From an uncultured Schlesneria sp. (GTDB taxonomy: Bacteria; Planctomycetota; Planctomycetia; Planctomycetales; Planctomycetaceae): a stretch of DNA of 64,000 bases. Position 1 is the stretch's first letter; every line of letters begins with the position of its first letter. The stretch covers positions 19,975 to 83,974 of the forward strand of contig CAIVEI010000045.1 of assembly GCA_903904835.1 (NCBI GenBank). Reading direction: 5' to 3'. The notes under the pieces were generated by a model. It saw only the letters and a list, made by a program, of their open reading frames with translations. It was not told the DNA's origin and made no database searches. A program made the translations under genes and the position numbers. Positions 36,657-45,893 of this stretch are shown here, piece after piece.

Positions 36657-37337
36657 CTATTTTGCAGAGTCGCGTTGAACCAGGTCGCCGACAAAAGGGA
36701 TCACCTGTTTTTCGTAGGAAACACCTTCCGACTCACCGGAGGAACCGTCGAATCTCTTTAGCAGTGCTCCGTCGCGTCCGTAAATGTAGACGGCGGGGAT
36801 GGAATCGAGCTTGATGGCATCAAACAAATCTTCGGCCGCCGTCGTGCACATCCGGTGCAGCACCGAATTCTCGATTTGCGATGCGAGGAATTTGACGACT
36901 CGTTCGCGGTAATAGGTCGGCGGCTTGTTTTTGATCCCCGCGTAATCGACATCGAAAGAAATCGCGACGACGTCGTTTGGAAACCGTTGATGTAAGCCGA
37001 TCAGAAATGGAAATTCTTTCATACACGGCTCGCACGCCGTGGACCAGACGTCAACGACGACGATTTTTCCTTTTTGCTGTTCGATCAATGATTGAAGCCC
37101 GGCCCAATCCGACTCGATCAGCTCGACAGGCCTGATTTGTTTGTCGTTTTCGTTTTCCGCCGGATCGGGCTTTGACGAAGTTGCAGACACAACTGCGTCC
37201 GGTGCCGGCGTCGATGCGGCATCCGATGTCTCCAAGTCCGGTCGCATCGGCCGTACCGGTCGAGGTGGCGGTCCACCACACCCGGCAGAGAACTCGGCCA
37301 CAATTAATAAACCCCAAACAAGACGAGATCGGAACAT
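36657..37337 (-). CDS. Thioredoxin-like (TlpA/ResA type) exported protein
   Basis: A membrane-tethered or periplasmic thiol-disulfide protein. The 226-residue product has a hydrophobic N-terminus with a possible, non-canonical lipobox (SAGC), a Pro/Ala/Ser-rich linker (about 20-65), and a thioredoxin fold with VVDVWSTACEPCMKEFPFLIGLHQRF; the active-site pair is CEPC and the cis-Pro region is SIPAVYIYGRDG. Two other cysteines occur, the first in the lipobox and one in MCTT. ATG 37337 begins the hydrophobic leader; ATG 37352 and the frame start at 37391 are alternatives. It lies just upstream of the alpha/beta hydrolase gene. Confidence 0.8.
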   Translation of the reverse strand: MFRSRLVWGLLIVAEFSAGCGGPPPRPVRPMRPDLETSDAASTPAPDAVVSATSSKPDPAENENDKQIRPVELIESDWAGLQSLIEQQKGKIVVVDVWSTACEPCMKEFPFLIGLHQRFPNDVVAISFDVDYAGIKNKPPTYYRERVVKFLASQIENSVLHRMCTTAAEDLFDAIKLDSIPAVYIYGRDGALLKRFDGSSGESEGVSYEKQVIPFVGDLVQRDSAK

Positions 37338-37481
37338 ATCGGATCGGTCCATCGGTAATACACACCAATCAAAGTTGCTAACGGCGAACACAGTCTTGCC
37401 GCAAGGAGCGGCAAAGGCAACGGCTGTCGTTGGGTTAGGATTTAAACAATATGGATCTTGGGGAAGCTGGCGTCGGGCAGG

Positions 37482-38381
37482 TCAACGATTAATCTCACCA
37501 ATCTCGGATTCGATTTTCTCCACGATCGGGTCGAACTGTGCGATCTCGACGGCGTTGTTTCCTTGTTCGTGCTTTCGAAATCCTGTCAGATAGGTAATGT
37601 TCTGCGGTCGCCAGCGGTGAAAGAACTGCATGTTCTTTTCCACGACTTTACGCCGGATGGCTTCTTCTTTTTCATCACTGGGGGAGCGCCGAGGCCAATT
37701 TTGCTGTGTCTGCACGGCCGCAACCAACGTCGCATAACCTCGTTCACTGTAATGAAGCCCGTTCTCAGTGAGATTGCTGCCGAAAGCGGGTAACTCAAAC
37801 AAATCGATAAGCGGTGAATTCATGCGAACCGCCAATTCGCGAATGGCCGCCGCGTATTTCGCGAGAGCCGCATTTTGTCGACTGGCATCCGGCAGCGGAG
37901 CGAGTGGTCGTCCCCACTTGTGCGGCGTCATAAAAGCGAGCCGCGCGCCTGTCGTTTTTACGTCATCGCACAGCTTTTCATATTGAGTCACGAACCTGGG
38001 AATGCCTGCTTCACCAGCAAATGATTCGTTCTGTCCATAATTGAGAATGATCAGTGTCGGCTTCAGCTCCTTGACAAGGTCGATCATCCGCTGATAACCA
38101 ACCTGAGCGGGGTCAAAGATCCCTCGGCTTTCCGCCCAGACCGTATCACCGCTCCAGCCAAGATTCCGAAACGTCACATGTCGATTCGGCCACGCCGTCG
38201 TTAAGGCGGTCTCAAGGTGTCCAAACTGACCTTCACGCTCGATGAACGTCCCCCCCAGCAGGATGACTCGATCGCCTTCGGTCAACTCAAGCTTGGCGGG
38301 CGAGTCATCGCCGAGCAATGAAGAGACAATCGCAAACACACAAACGAATGAGACGGACCAACTGCCCAATCGACGAGACAT
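37482..38381 (-). CDS. Secreted SGNH/GDSL-like hydrolase with altered catalytic residues
   Basis: The 299-residue product has a signal peptide (about 1-24) and the SGNH fold common in planctomycete sugar-ester or heme-linked fusions. Block I reads RVILLGGTFIERE, with Thr where the catalytic Ser of GDS is expected; block II has NLGWSGDT, block III LNYGQNES, and block V is LTENGLHYSERGY, in which the Asp of the DxxH pair is Asn or Glu. This variant is seen in related planctomycete proteins, so it may be a divergent or inactive member. ATG 38381 has GAGGA 13 bases upstream and starts the signal peptide; the frame extends to 38471. Confidence 0.78.
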   Translation of the reverse strand: MSRRLGSWSVSFVCVFAIVSSLLGDDSPAKLELTEGDRVILLGGTFIEREGQFGHLETALTTAWPNRHVTFRNLGWSGDTVWAESRGIFDPAQVGYQRMIDLVKELKPTLIILNYGQNESFAGEAGIPRFVTQYEKLCDDVKTTGARLAFMTPHKWGRPLAPLPDASRQNAALAKYAAAIRELAVRMNSPLIDLFELPAFGSNLTENGLHYSERGYATLVAAVQTQQNWPRRSPSDEKEEAIRRKVVEKNMQFFHRWRPQNITYLTGFRKHEQGNNAVEIAQFDPIVEKIESEIGEINR

Positions 38382-38541
38382 CACGATGAAAATCCTCCGG
38401 TCAACCGTGCAAGGCGGAATTGCCCAAGGTTTGACACCTCGAACATACGAATTTTGGCATTGTGGGTGCAACTACAGCCACCCAAATTGATATGGGAGGT
38501 ATCACTTCAAAGCTCTTCCAGGGCCACCACCGCTAAAAGCG

Positions 38542-38575
38542 AAAGAGGCGTGCCGTCTGGACGGCACGCCTCTTT
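38542..38575. terminator. Strong 15-bp hairpin downstream of the PEP-CTERM gene
   Basis: AAAGAGGCGTGCCGT (38542-38556), loop CTGG, ACGGCACGCCTCTTT (38561-38575), without mismatch. It lies 70 bases after the stop of the minus-strand PEP-CTERM gene, and T-rich or A-rich runs flank both sides, so it probably works as a rho-independent terminator in either direction. Confidence 0.8.
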
Positions 38576-38644
38576 GATTTTGTAACCAGCGAATTGAGGA
38601 AAATCTCAATTTCGCCGATGATCATTGACTCTGGTCAGAGAATC

Positions 38645-39433
38645 TCAGTTCTTCTTGCGAAACCGTTGTGCAACGCCAATTGCAAGCACACCCAAACCTG
38701 AAATCAAGAGTGTGGATGGTTCAGGAACTGGAGCGGCAACGGTCAGAACATCTGAGATTCCATAGACTTGGTACGAGTTGGTTCGTGGGGCCAAGCCAAC
38801 TCCGAAACCGAGAGAAATCCAGTCATATCCGCCGACGTTTGAGTGCAAGCTTCCCACTTCGACGTTGTTGATGTAGGTAATGCCTTTGTCGGTGACATTG
38901 TTTGTCGCACCCAAACCCCAGTAAACAGTCCCTTGACCGGTAACGAGGGTGTTATACTCGGTCCCGACTCCGCTCGTACCGGTCCAAACTGTTCCCGACG
39001 TATAGGAATTACCAGCAAGATCCTGGGTCGGTTGAGCGAGAAGATCACCGCCCGACCACAATCCCGTACCAGTGTCGGAAGCCGACACTTCGGTTCCATT
39101 AGCCATATAAACAGCAGTGCCCGTTTGGCCAATGTGGACTTTGGCATCGATTGAATCCGTCGAACCCACTGCGGAAAAGTGAACGGTTTGACCGTTGTAG
39201 GTTGCGCCGGCAGCTTCGGTATTAACGAAGTTATCGTAGGTGGTGATATTCGTGGACACCGCGTTGATGGCATCAGGTGTTACGAAGATGATCCGGAATT
39301 GATCACCGGCATGAAGACCTGTGGGAGCCTGAATCGCAATGGGACCGGCAAATGCCGAACCTTGCCATGCGAAGGCGACCGTTGACAGAATCGCTGCACG
39401 AAAGAACCGTTTGAATTGAGAGGCCAGAATCAT
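38645..39433 (-). CDS. PEP-CTERM sorted surface protein
   Basis: PEP-CTERM proteins are exported, recognised at their C-terminus by an exosortase, and sorted to the cell surface, often with exopolysaccharide. The 262-residue product has a signal peptide (ending SAFAG), a beta-rich body (FVTPDAINAVSTNITTYDNFVN, TAVYMANGTEVSASD, GTEYNTLVTGQGTVYWG) and the diagnostic tail VPEPSTLLISGLGVLAIG followed by a basic RFRKKN end. No exosortase gene is nearby. ATG 39433 was preferred to GTG 39442. The body is unrecognised but resembles planctomycete and cyanobacterial PEP-CTERM proteins of unknown role. Confidence 0.88.
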   Translation of the reverse strand: MILASQFKRFFRAAILSTVAFAWQGSAFAGPIAIQAPTGLHAGDQFRIIFVTPDAINAVSTNITTYDNFVNTEAAGATYNGQTVHFSAVGSTDSIDAKVHIGQTGTAVYMANGTEVSASDTGTGLWSGGDLLAQPTQDLAGNSYTSGTVWTGTSGVGTEYNTLVTGQGTVYWGLGATNNVTDKGITYINNVEVGSLHSNVGGYDWISLGFGVGLAPRTNSYQVYGISDVLTVAAPVPEPSTLLISGLGVLAIGVAQRFRKKN

Positions 39434-40263
39434 CGAAGTCACTTTCTAAAGTAGGTGCTACCGTTTCCAAAAAACCAAGTTTAAATTCTTAGACTAACGT
39501 CCAGAAACACGAGTATTAGTGGGTTTTCCCTTGTCGAAGCACCTCGAGACTTGGCCATTCGACGTTTCAGTGTTGTCACTAAAAGAATCGACTTCGCTGA
39601 AGGAAATCTGAATTTAATTACGTTGATTCAAGAACGGCTGGCAATCGGCGATGACAATTCGGAATAAAATGCGCATAACCCTGAGATTCCATACAACTGA
39701 TAATGGATTGATAGCGATGCTAAGTCGTTCGCAGGCTTAAAAAATTACCGCTGGGTGAGCTCTTCATTCGAATTTTGCTTGCAATCCGAGAAAATGCCCT
39801 GAACGAGTGATTGGCCCGAACCAGCGGGAGACGAACTGAAGAGATTTGTGCTCGTTTTGAGGCGTTACAACTGGCGTCTTAAGCCTGCCAAGACTTTGCG
39901 CGTATATCATGCGACGGAGTGCTCAAGTCGCTCATCTAAGGCAACAGTTCAGGTGGCTTCAAACGGTAAGAGGCTGCGTCCCGCACATTTTCATTAATAC
40001 CACGGAACTCGACGGTCAGTAGGGTCGTCCACAGGCTCAGAGTCATACCGGTTTCGAACATCGCCGCTGATCACCAGAAAGGTGGCGGTACTGGGAATTC
40101 TCGTCCAGCAGTACGTAAAGCGTGGTAATGATCCAGGACAAAATGCTGTACACTGGGCTAACCGCATCGGCTTGACCATCGGTGGTACACATGCCGTCTG
40201 GGTGAACGTTGACAGCACGGACGTGAAAAATCCCGGGTTTTCAACGAGCTGCGAGAAATAGAG
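39434..40263. other. 830 bp without a recognised gene
   Basis: Between the two surface-protein genes I see no gene, repeat or RNA. A 74-codon minus-strand open frame (39994-40218) continues the frame of the large surface protein past its stop, but resembles nothing. The region upstream of the PEP-CTERM gene probably holds its promoter. Confidence 0.5.
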
Positions 40264-43200
40264 TTAAGTCAACGTCACACCACGCGTCACTGTCGTGCTG
40301 TTAGCCAAGCCGTCGTTCAACGTGAGGCCTATCGCACGTCCCAGTGTGTTGGCTCCGCTCGTTGTATAAAACGTCACCGATTGAAGCACTGTCTGGTAAT
40401 TGGCCAACGATGAGATCCCCGACAGAGTCAACGTTCCGGTTGTTGCATTGAAGCTTTGAGTGATCCCCGAACCAACCGTTGCTTCCAGGACATCCAGCCC
40501 AGATTGATAGTTACCGCTGATTTGGATTGTGGCACTGGCCAGGTTGATGCTGTCAGGATCGTAAATCAAGGCTCCGGGTGCAATGGCCACTGCGCTCGCA
40601 TTCCGCACGTACGCCAGCGGTGCATTGGGAACGCCAGACAACGCCGGCGGAAGATTAGTTGTCTGAACAGTCACCGTTCGCGTTGCTGCGACACTGGTTG
40701 CAGGGGTAGGCGTGTAGTCGTCGGTCGCATAGATCGTCAGGGTCCGGGTCGCCGTGCTGGGAGCTGCTCCAGACGTACTGAATGTCACTGATCGAAGGGC
40801 GGTTCGATAATTACTGACGGTACTCGTCCCCGACAGTGTCAACACCCCCGTTGCGGCATTGAAGGATCCAGTGATTCCGAGCTGATTTGTGAAAGCCAGG
40901 AGATCAGTACCGTTCGCGTCGTTTTCATAACCAGAGGTGATCTGGACAGTAGCCTTGGTCAGGTTGTTGCTGTCGGAGTCGCCGACGAGCAACGTGTTCG
41001 AGATAGGCTGAGGGGGATAGGCCGGATCGTTCGCCTTGCTGAACAGCGGAGTCGACTCGATCGATGTCAGCGTTGGTGGCTGATTAACGGCCGAGGCGAT
41101 CGTGTTCCGTGTCACGGTGTTGCTGGTCGAAAGTCCGTCAGTCACTGAAAAGTTCGCGACGCGGGCGCTCGTCACCGGATTGCCGCTGACATCCCAGTAG
41201 AGCACCGATCGCAATAAGGTTTGATAATGATCAACCAGATCGGCACCTGTAATCGTGAACGTCGCCGTGTGAGCATTCAGGTCCTGAGTAAACGTATGCT
41301 GATCAGCGAAGATGTTGTTAAAGTCGAGACGATCTTCACCCTGCCAGTTGGTGAATGTGACGGTCGCGCTGGAAAGATTGACCGTGTTCGGATCGGTAAT
41401 GACCAGGTTCGGAGCGAGGAAAATCGCCGGGTAGCCCTGGAAGTATGTCCCCGTCCCGTTGACTCCTGACAGGACTGCGGGAATGCTGGAGCCCAGAACA
41501 TTGACATCCCGGGACACCACGTTACTCAGTAACAGTCCATCGTTGGCCTGGAAATAAATTGTCCGAGTCACGGCGGTATTAGGTGTCGCGCTCGTGTCTG
41601 TGTACGTCACGTTATGCAAGGCCGTGCGGTAGTCGGAAACCGTATCGGACCCGCTGAGCGTTAATGTCCCGGTGGCAGCATTCCACGAACCTGTAATATT
41701 CGGCGTGGCTGTATTTGAGAAGTTGAGAACGTCTTCACCAGATTGATAGTTAATCCCGACCTGAACAGTGGCCGAGGTCCAGTTTAGACTGTCGGCGTCA
41801 AAGACGTAGAGCGATGATGTCACTGGCGTCGCGAGAGACGCGGTCGCAACCAGCGATGACGGTTCGATGTTGTAGAGATAGGGAGCGATATCGGTTGTGA
41901 CGCCGACGGTTTGTGCGACATAGAAGTTAATGCGGAAATCATTTGCCAACGTTCCACCAGATCCACTCAACGACCGGCCGCTCACGTCCTGAATCGCCTG
42001 ACGCGCAATGAGTTGATACCCCCCTTGTAATAAAGGGGTCGCGAAGGAAAGCGACGCGAAGTATTGCAGGTTAGTCTGATTCAACGCGAACGAGATTCCT
42101 GTAATTTGATTTGAGACGTCAACTCCGTAACGGAAAAGCAACCAGTTGGATGGATAGGTAACGCTGTTGGTACCACCAGCGACGGTATTCATATTGTCAA
42201 TAAACGCGACTGACAGCGAATTAGGGGATGACGCTAGCGTAGCACCCGCAGCAACCGGGTTTCCAGACGGGTCAGACACGCCTGCGACTGATGGCGGATT
42301 CACCGTGGGGGTTGAGAAGATCGAAACGGGGGACGTGTATGTCGTGCCGACGCTATTCGTTGCGTACGCATAGAACGAATAAACGGCACCAGGCGTCAGG
42401 TTGCTGACGTTTGTAGTGAAAATTCCCGTCGTGCCAGTTGTCGCGACTTTGGTCACCCCCGTGCCGCCAATTTGAGGGTTGGGGTTGACGCTCGTCAGAG
42501 AGTAAACAACGCCTCGTTCCGTAATCGTGTTACCGCCGTCGCTGGTAACGTTCCCACCCAGCGTTGCTGAAGTGCTGGCAAGATTGCTGCTGGTTGGCGA
42601 CGTGACGGCTGCGCCTGCCGCAATCGTGTAGATCTGTCCCGTAAAGTTGCCATTTCCGCTCGCCAGCAGAACGCTCGCCGTGTTGCTGCCGTAATTCGAA
42701 ACGGCGATGTCGAGCCTGCCGTCCCCGTTCACGTCACCCACCGACACTGAACTTGGGTAGTGCCCGGTGGCGAACGTGGTTTGAGGCAGAAATCCACTTC
42801 CGTTCCGCAAGAGCACGCTGACCGAATCGCTGAAACGGTTGGCGACGACAAGGTCGGGGATCCCGTCGCCGTTCACATCCCCCACCGTCACAGATTCGGG
42901 TTTCGAACCTGTGGCGAGCGTGAGTTCGGGCTGAAACGTTCCATTTCCGTTGCCCAGCAAAAGGCCTACGTTGTTGCTACCAAAGTTCGCAACGACGATA
43001 TCAGGCTTGCCGTCCCGGTTGATATCCGTCAGCGTCACGGACATTGGCTGCGTCCCAGTGGCAAATGTTTGTTGAGCCAGGAATGTCCCGTTTCCGTTCC
43101 CCAGCAACACGCTCACGGTGTTACTAACTTCATTCGAAACGACGAGATCGGGGATTCCGTCGCCGTTAACGTCGCCGATCGCCACGGCATTTGTAGAGGA

Positions 43201-44436
43201 TCCGGCGGCGTAGGTTGTCTGGGTCTTGAATGTTCCATTTCCGTTGCCGAGCAACACGCTCACCGTATTGCTGTGGTAGTTCGTGACAACGAGATCATTC
43301 TTCCCGTCACCGTTCAGATCCGCCACCGCCACCGATGTTGGCTGAGTTCCCGTGGCGAAGGTTTGTTGAGCCTGGAACGTTCCATTGCCATTTCCCAGCA
43401 ACACGCTCACGTTATTGTTGTTGGCGCTGGGAACGATAATGTCGAGCTTGCCATCGCCGTTCACGTCTGCCAGTGTTGCAGATGTCGGATTCGGCCCAAT
43501 CGGGAAAGTGGCCTGGGCCTGCAACGTGCCGTTCCCGTTACCAAGCAACACACTGGCGGTGGTGCTGCTCTGGTTCGTGACGACAAGGTCGGGCTTGCCG
43601 TCGCCGTTCACATCACCCAGAGTTGCTGAGAATGGCCCTGCCCCCGTGGAGAATGTGGTCTGGTTTGCGAAGCTGGCTCCCGAGTTCGACGTGACGAGCG
43701 TGTTTCCTGCCAGATCTTTGATGAGGTTATTGTCGACCAGATTCAGACCGAGAGTCCCGGTGCCAGTAATCCCGCTGACGGTCACGGTATAGACCGAGGC
43801 ACTGACCGGCGAGACCGTTGGCAGTGATGCTGCGACGCTTCCCGTTTCAGCCAGCGTGAATGCACTTGAAGTGACGCCCGTCACCGCCTCGCTGAACGTC
43901 GCGGTGAAACTGACCATGCTGGCGTTTGTTGTTGAATTGGACGGATTTGTGCGATTGATCGATTGAACAAATGGTGCGACGTGATCGATGGTCTCAATTT
44001 GACCGGTAAACGTTCCACCGCTTAATGCCGTTCCCGAACTATTGATCGATCCGTCATTAATCAGATTCAGCCCCAAAGTGCCGTTACCGGTGATGCCGCT
44101 GACCGTGACAGTGTAGGCCGAACTGCTGATCGGGGTCACCTGGGTAAGTGTCACGCCAACAGTTCCGGTTTCCGCCAGTTGAAAATCAGTTGGATCGACT
44201 CCCGTCACGGCCTGGCTGAATGTCGCGGTCCAACTGGTGACCGTCGCATTCGTCGTTGTCGCAGCGACGAGGTTCACCGAAGTGACCGTCGGAGCGGTCA
44301 GCAGCATCCGATATTCGAGCATCTCGACCGTTTGTCGCGATCGACGCCGTCGAGTTTTCGATTTCGATCGATGAACGCGATTTAATTGATTAACGAGTGA
44401 TTCCCACAGATTCCGTAACCAGGATCGCGTCAGCAT
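40264..44436 (-). CDS. Giant secreted surface protein with FG-GAP/VCBS and Ig-like repeats
   Basis: The 1390-residue product begins with a basic leader and RQTVEMLEYRMLL (35-46), a LEPR-XLL-like N-terminal motif typical of very large planctomycete secreted proteins. Two Ig-like repeats of about 95 residues follow (VTSWTATFSQAVTGVDPTDF and VSFTATFSEAVTGVTSSAF). Seven FG-GAP/VCBS-type repeats of about 48 residues come next (43650 down to 42640), each with DVNGDGxxD-like calcium sites and LLGNGNGTF. A fibronectin-III-like domain (ASTSATLGGNVTSDGGNTITERGVVYSL) and four cadherin-like repeats of about 110 residues (SATVQVGINYQSGEDVL and relatives) complete it. Calcium-stabilised adhesion or extracellular binding is the likely role. 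ATG 44436 follows a normal spacing; no classic signal peptide is obvious. Confidence 0.85.
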   Translation of the reverse strand: MLTRSWLRNLWESLVNQLNRVHRSKSKTRRRRSRQTVEMLEYRMLLTAPTVTSVNLVAATTTNATVTSWTATFSQAVTGVDPTDFQLAETGTVGVTLTQVTPISSSAYTVTVSGITGNGTLGLNLINDGSINSSGTALSGGTFTGQIETIDHVAPFVQSINRTNPSNSTTNASMVSFTATFSEAVTGVTSSAFTLAETGSVAASLPTVSPVSASVYTVTVSGITGTGTLGLNLVDNNLIKDLAGNTLVTSNSGASFANQTTFSTGAGPFSATLGDVNGDGKPDLVVTNQSSTTASVLLGNGNGTLQAQATFPIGPNPTSATLADVNGDGKLDIIVPSANNNNVSVLLGNGNGTFQAQQTFATGTQPTSVAVADLNGDGKNDLVVTNYHSNTVSVLLGNGNGTFKTQTTYAAGSSTNAVAIGDVNGDGIPDLVVSNEVSNTVSVLLGNGNGTFLAQQTFATGTQPMSVTLTDINRDGKPDIVVANFGSNNVGLLLGNGNGTFQPELTLATGSKPESVTVGDVNGDGIPDLVVANRFSDSVSVLLRNGSGFLPQTTFATGHYPSSVSVGDVNGDGRLDIAVSNYGSNTASVLLASGNGNFTGQIYTIAAGAAVTSPTSSNLASTSATLGGNVTSDGGNTITERGVVYSLTSVNPNPQIGGTGVTKVATTGTTGIFTTNVSNLTPGAVYSFYAYATNSVGTTYTSPVSIFSTPTVNPPSVAGVSDPSGNPVAAGATLASSPNSLSVAFIDNMNTVAGGTNSVTYPSNWLLFRYGVDVSNQITGISFALNQTNLQYFASLSFATPLLQGGYQLIARQAIQDVSGRSLSGSGGTLANDFRINFYVAQTVGVTTDIAPYLYNIEPSSLVATASLATPVTSSLYVFDADSLNWTSATVQVGINYQSGEDVLNFSNTATPNITGSWNAATGTLTLSGSDTVSDYRTALHNVTYTDTSATPNTAVTRTIYFQANDGLLLSNVVSRDVNVLGSSIPAVLSGVNGTGTYFQGYPAIFLAPNLVITDPNTVNLSSATVTFTNWQGEDRLDFNNIFADQHTFTQDLNAHTATFTITGADLVDHYQTLLRSVLYWDVSGNPVTSARVANFSVTDGLSTSNTVTRNTIASAVNQPPTLTSIESTPLFSKANDPAYPPQPISNTLLVGDSDSNNLTKATVQITSGYENDANGTDLLAFTNQLGITGSFNAATGVLTLSGTSTVSNYRTALRSVTFSTSGAAPSTATRTLTIYATDDYTPTPATSVAATRTVTVQTTNLPPALSGVPNAPLAYVRNASAVAIAPGALIYDPDSINLASATIQISGNYQSGLDVLEATVGSGITQSFNATTGTLTLSGISSLANYQTVLQSVTFYTTSGANTLGRAIGLTLNDGLANSTTVTRGVTLT
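42640..43650. repeat. Tandem repeat of about 144 bp (seven units) in the surface gene
   Basis: The DNA repeats the segment for the FG-GAP unit seven times; GTTCCATTTCCGTTGCCCAG-like and GAACGTTTGTTGAGCC-like strings recur at about 144-base spacing. Unit sequences differ by point changes, so the repeats are old. Confidence 0.75.
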
Positions 44437-44983
44437 GGAAGTTGCCTCTTTCGGAAAAACAACAGATTCGTGGGGCTCGACCGTCGTGCTTTGAGGAAAA
44501 AATCTCTCGCGATTGGTACTTCAGCAGATCGCCGAAAACCTGCTGTAATCCTGCAGTAAGCTGCCGTGAAGCGATTGGTGGTGATCAAAATTGATCGGGC
44601 AAAGTATCACAAGGAAATCAGTAAAGTCAATCACGTAGCAGAACTGAATTATACGATTGTGTCTTATGAACAATGTGAGAAAAGTTTACCCATTGAAATC
44701 GCCGAGAACACGGAGAAAACAGCGTCGGATGGGCCAGTCAGAAGCCAAATAAAACTGCTGAATTCGGTAGCTGGCAAGGAGCTGGCGGTATTGGGCGGGC
44801 GAGGCTCCTGCCAAGCCGCTCAGTTGATGCGTGTAACTGGTTTGCGGCTCGGCCGGAGACTCGCCCTCCCGACTTTTGCAGCGGGATGCTACTATCAGCG
44901 GTGTGTCTGGCAGCTTTCCTCGCTGGCCAGCGGTTGGCAACCTCGTAACAGAACTCTTACCACAGCAACACGACGGGTTTTCA
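44437..44983. other. Divergent non-coding region with an imperfect palindrome
   Basis: No gene is seen; the open frame through this region has no ribosome site and no family features. It contains the inverted repeat at 44797-44866 and should hold the promoters of the surface protein and the KaiC-like gene. Confidence 0.5.
44797..44866. repeat. Imperfect palindrome with GGGCGAG arms
   Basis: GGGCGAGGCTCCTGCCAAGC (from 44797) is mirrored by GCTCGGCCGGAGACTCGCCC (ending 44866). The 23-base arms pair with four or five mismatches around a 24-base loop. The GGCGAGGCTCCTGCC string looks like a dispersed planctomycete repeat. Confidence 0.55.
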
Positions 44984-45874
44984 ATGGCGAATTTGGATCG
45001 ATTCTCAACGGGTATCCCAGCACTTGATGAACTTCTGGGAGGTGGCCTCTTCCCCGGCACATTGACTGTAGTCATGGGGGCAACCGGGATCGGGAAGACT
45101 CAGTTGGGACTTCAATTTGCCAACGCCGGAAAGCAGCAGGAAGGTGAGCGAGGCATCCTGTTCGATATGACCTCACGCGGTGACGCTCAGAATCATGCCG
45201 ATTACGCTCAACGAATGTTCGGCTGGCCAATGAAATCTCGACTGATGGATGCGCCCAATGCGCCCGAAGATGTCTGGAACCGGGACCAGATCCGAACCGA
45301 CTACTTCCATGTATTTGATCGTACTGGCCGACGAGTCACCATGCGTGATCTCGATAAAGAACAGTGGGCGGAATGGCGAGCCGAACTGAATAAGAAACTT
45401 GATCAGGCGATCGCCTTCTTTTACGGGAACTTCGCACATGGGGTTCGCCGTGCGGTGATCGATGGAGTCGAACCGGTTGATCGAGCCAGCGATTCGTTTC
45501 AGTTTCAATTGTTCGACTACATCTATCACCAGATTTTACATAAAGACCACGACTGGGTTGCTCGTGACCTGTTTCGCGTGAACTTTCGAGCCAATGAAGC
45601 GACCGTTCAACAACATGCCTACGATCACGCCAAGCTGGCAACCATGTTAATGTACACGTCTCACGAAGTTCGGTTGGACGATCTGATCAACCGACCGATC
45701 GAAAGCGGCGATGAACTTTGTAATGCGAATACGATCATCCTGATGGGTAAAGTCCGGGAGGGAAACCGCATGCGTCGCGCACTTCATATCGCTAAACACC
45801 GGGGAAGTGCTGCCGACGATGGGATTGTTCCATTCGAGATCGACGATTCGGGAATTGTTTTTCCAAAGACATAA
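44984..45874 (+). CDS. KaiC/RAD55-like RecA-fold ATPase
   Basis: A single-domain ATPase of the RecA/KaiC type. The 296-residue product begins FSTGIPALDELLGGGLFPGTLTVVMGATGIGKTQLGLQFA, with Walker A GATGIGKT at 32-39 and a Walker-B-like VIDGVE near residue 160. The catalytic EE of KaiC was not found. A long middle insert (about 70-150, MRDLDKEQWAEWRAELNKKLDQAIAFFYG) and a C-terminus with an AKHRGSAADDGIVPFEIDDSGIVF-like KaiC end are present. ATG 44984 was chosen because it starts the family motif. The DUF58 gene follows after 19 bases, and no MoxR ATPase is present. Confidence 0.8.
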   Translation: MANLDRFSTGIPALDELLGGGLFPGTLTVVMGATGIGKTQLGLQFANAGKQQEGERGILFDMTSRGDAQNHADYAQRMFGWPMKSRLMDAPNAPEDVWNRDQIRTDYFHVFDRTGRRVTMRDLDKEQWAEWRAELNKKLDQAIAFFYGNFAHGVRRAVIDGVEPVDRASDSFQFQLFDYIYHQILHKDHDWVARDLFRVNFRANEATVQQHAYDHAKLATMLMYTSHEVRLDDLINRPIESGDELCNANTIILMGKVREGNRMRRALHIAKHRGSAADDGIVPFEIDDSGIVFPKT

Positions 45875-45893
45875 CACGACGAGAGGTCTGATC

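Noticed and set aside
39994..40218. Minus-strand frame of 74 codons after the surface gene, in the same frame as its stop
   Set aside because: It resembles no family, has no ribosome site and may be only a chance open stretch; readthrough of the stop was considered but is unsupported.
40000..40263. Possible ribosomal-protein-like sequence (GGGTGNSRP and similar strings)
   Set aside because: Reading it in three frames gave no consistent match to any ribosomal protein; the resemblance is too short.
42760..43629. 289-codon plus-strand frame antisense to the surface gene
   Set aside because: It is a periodic shadow of the seven FG-GAP units and contains no recognisable protein motif.
44566..45027. 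153-codon plus-strand frame overlapping the KaiC-like start
   Set aside because: It runs through a palindromic repeat and the 5' end of a clearly recognised gene in another frame.
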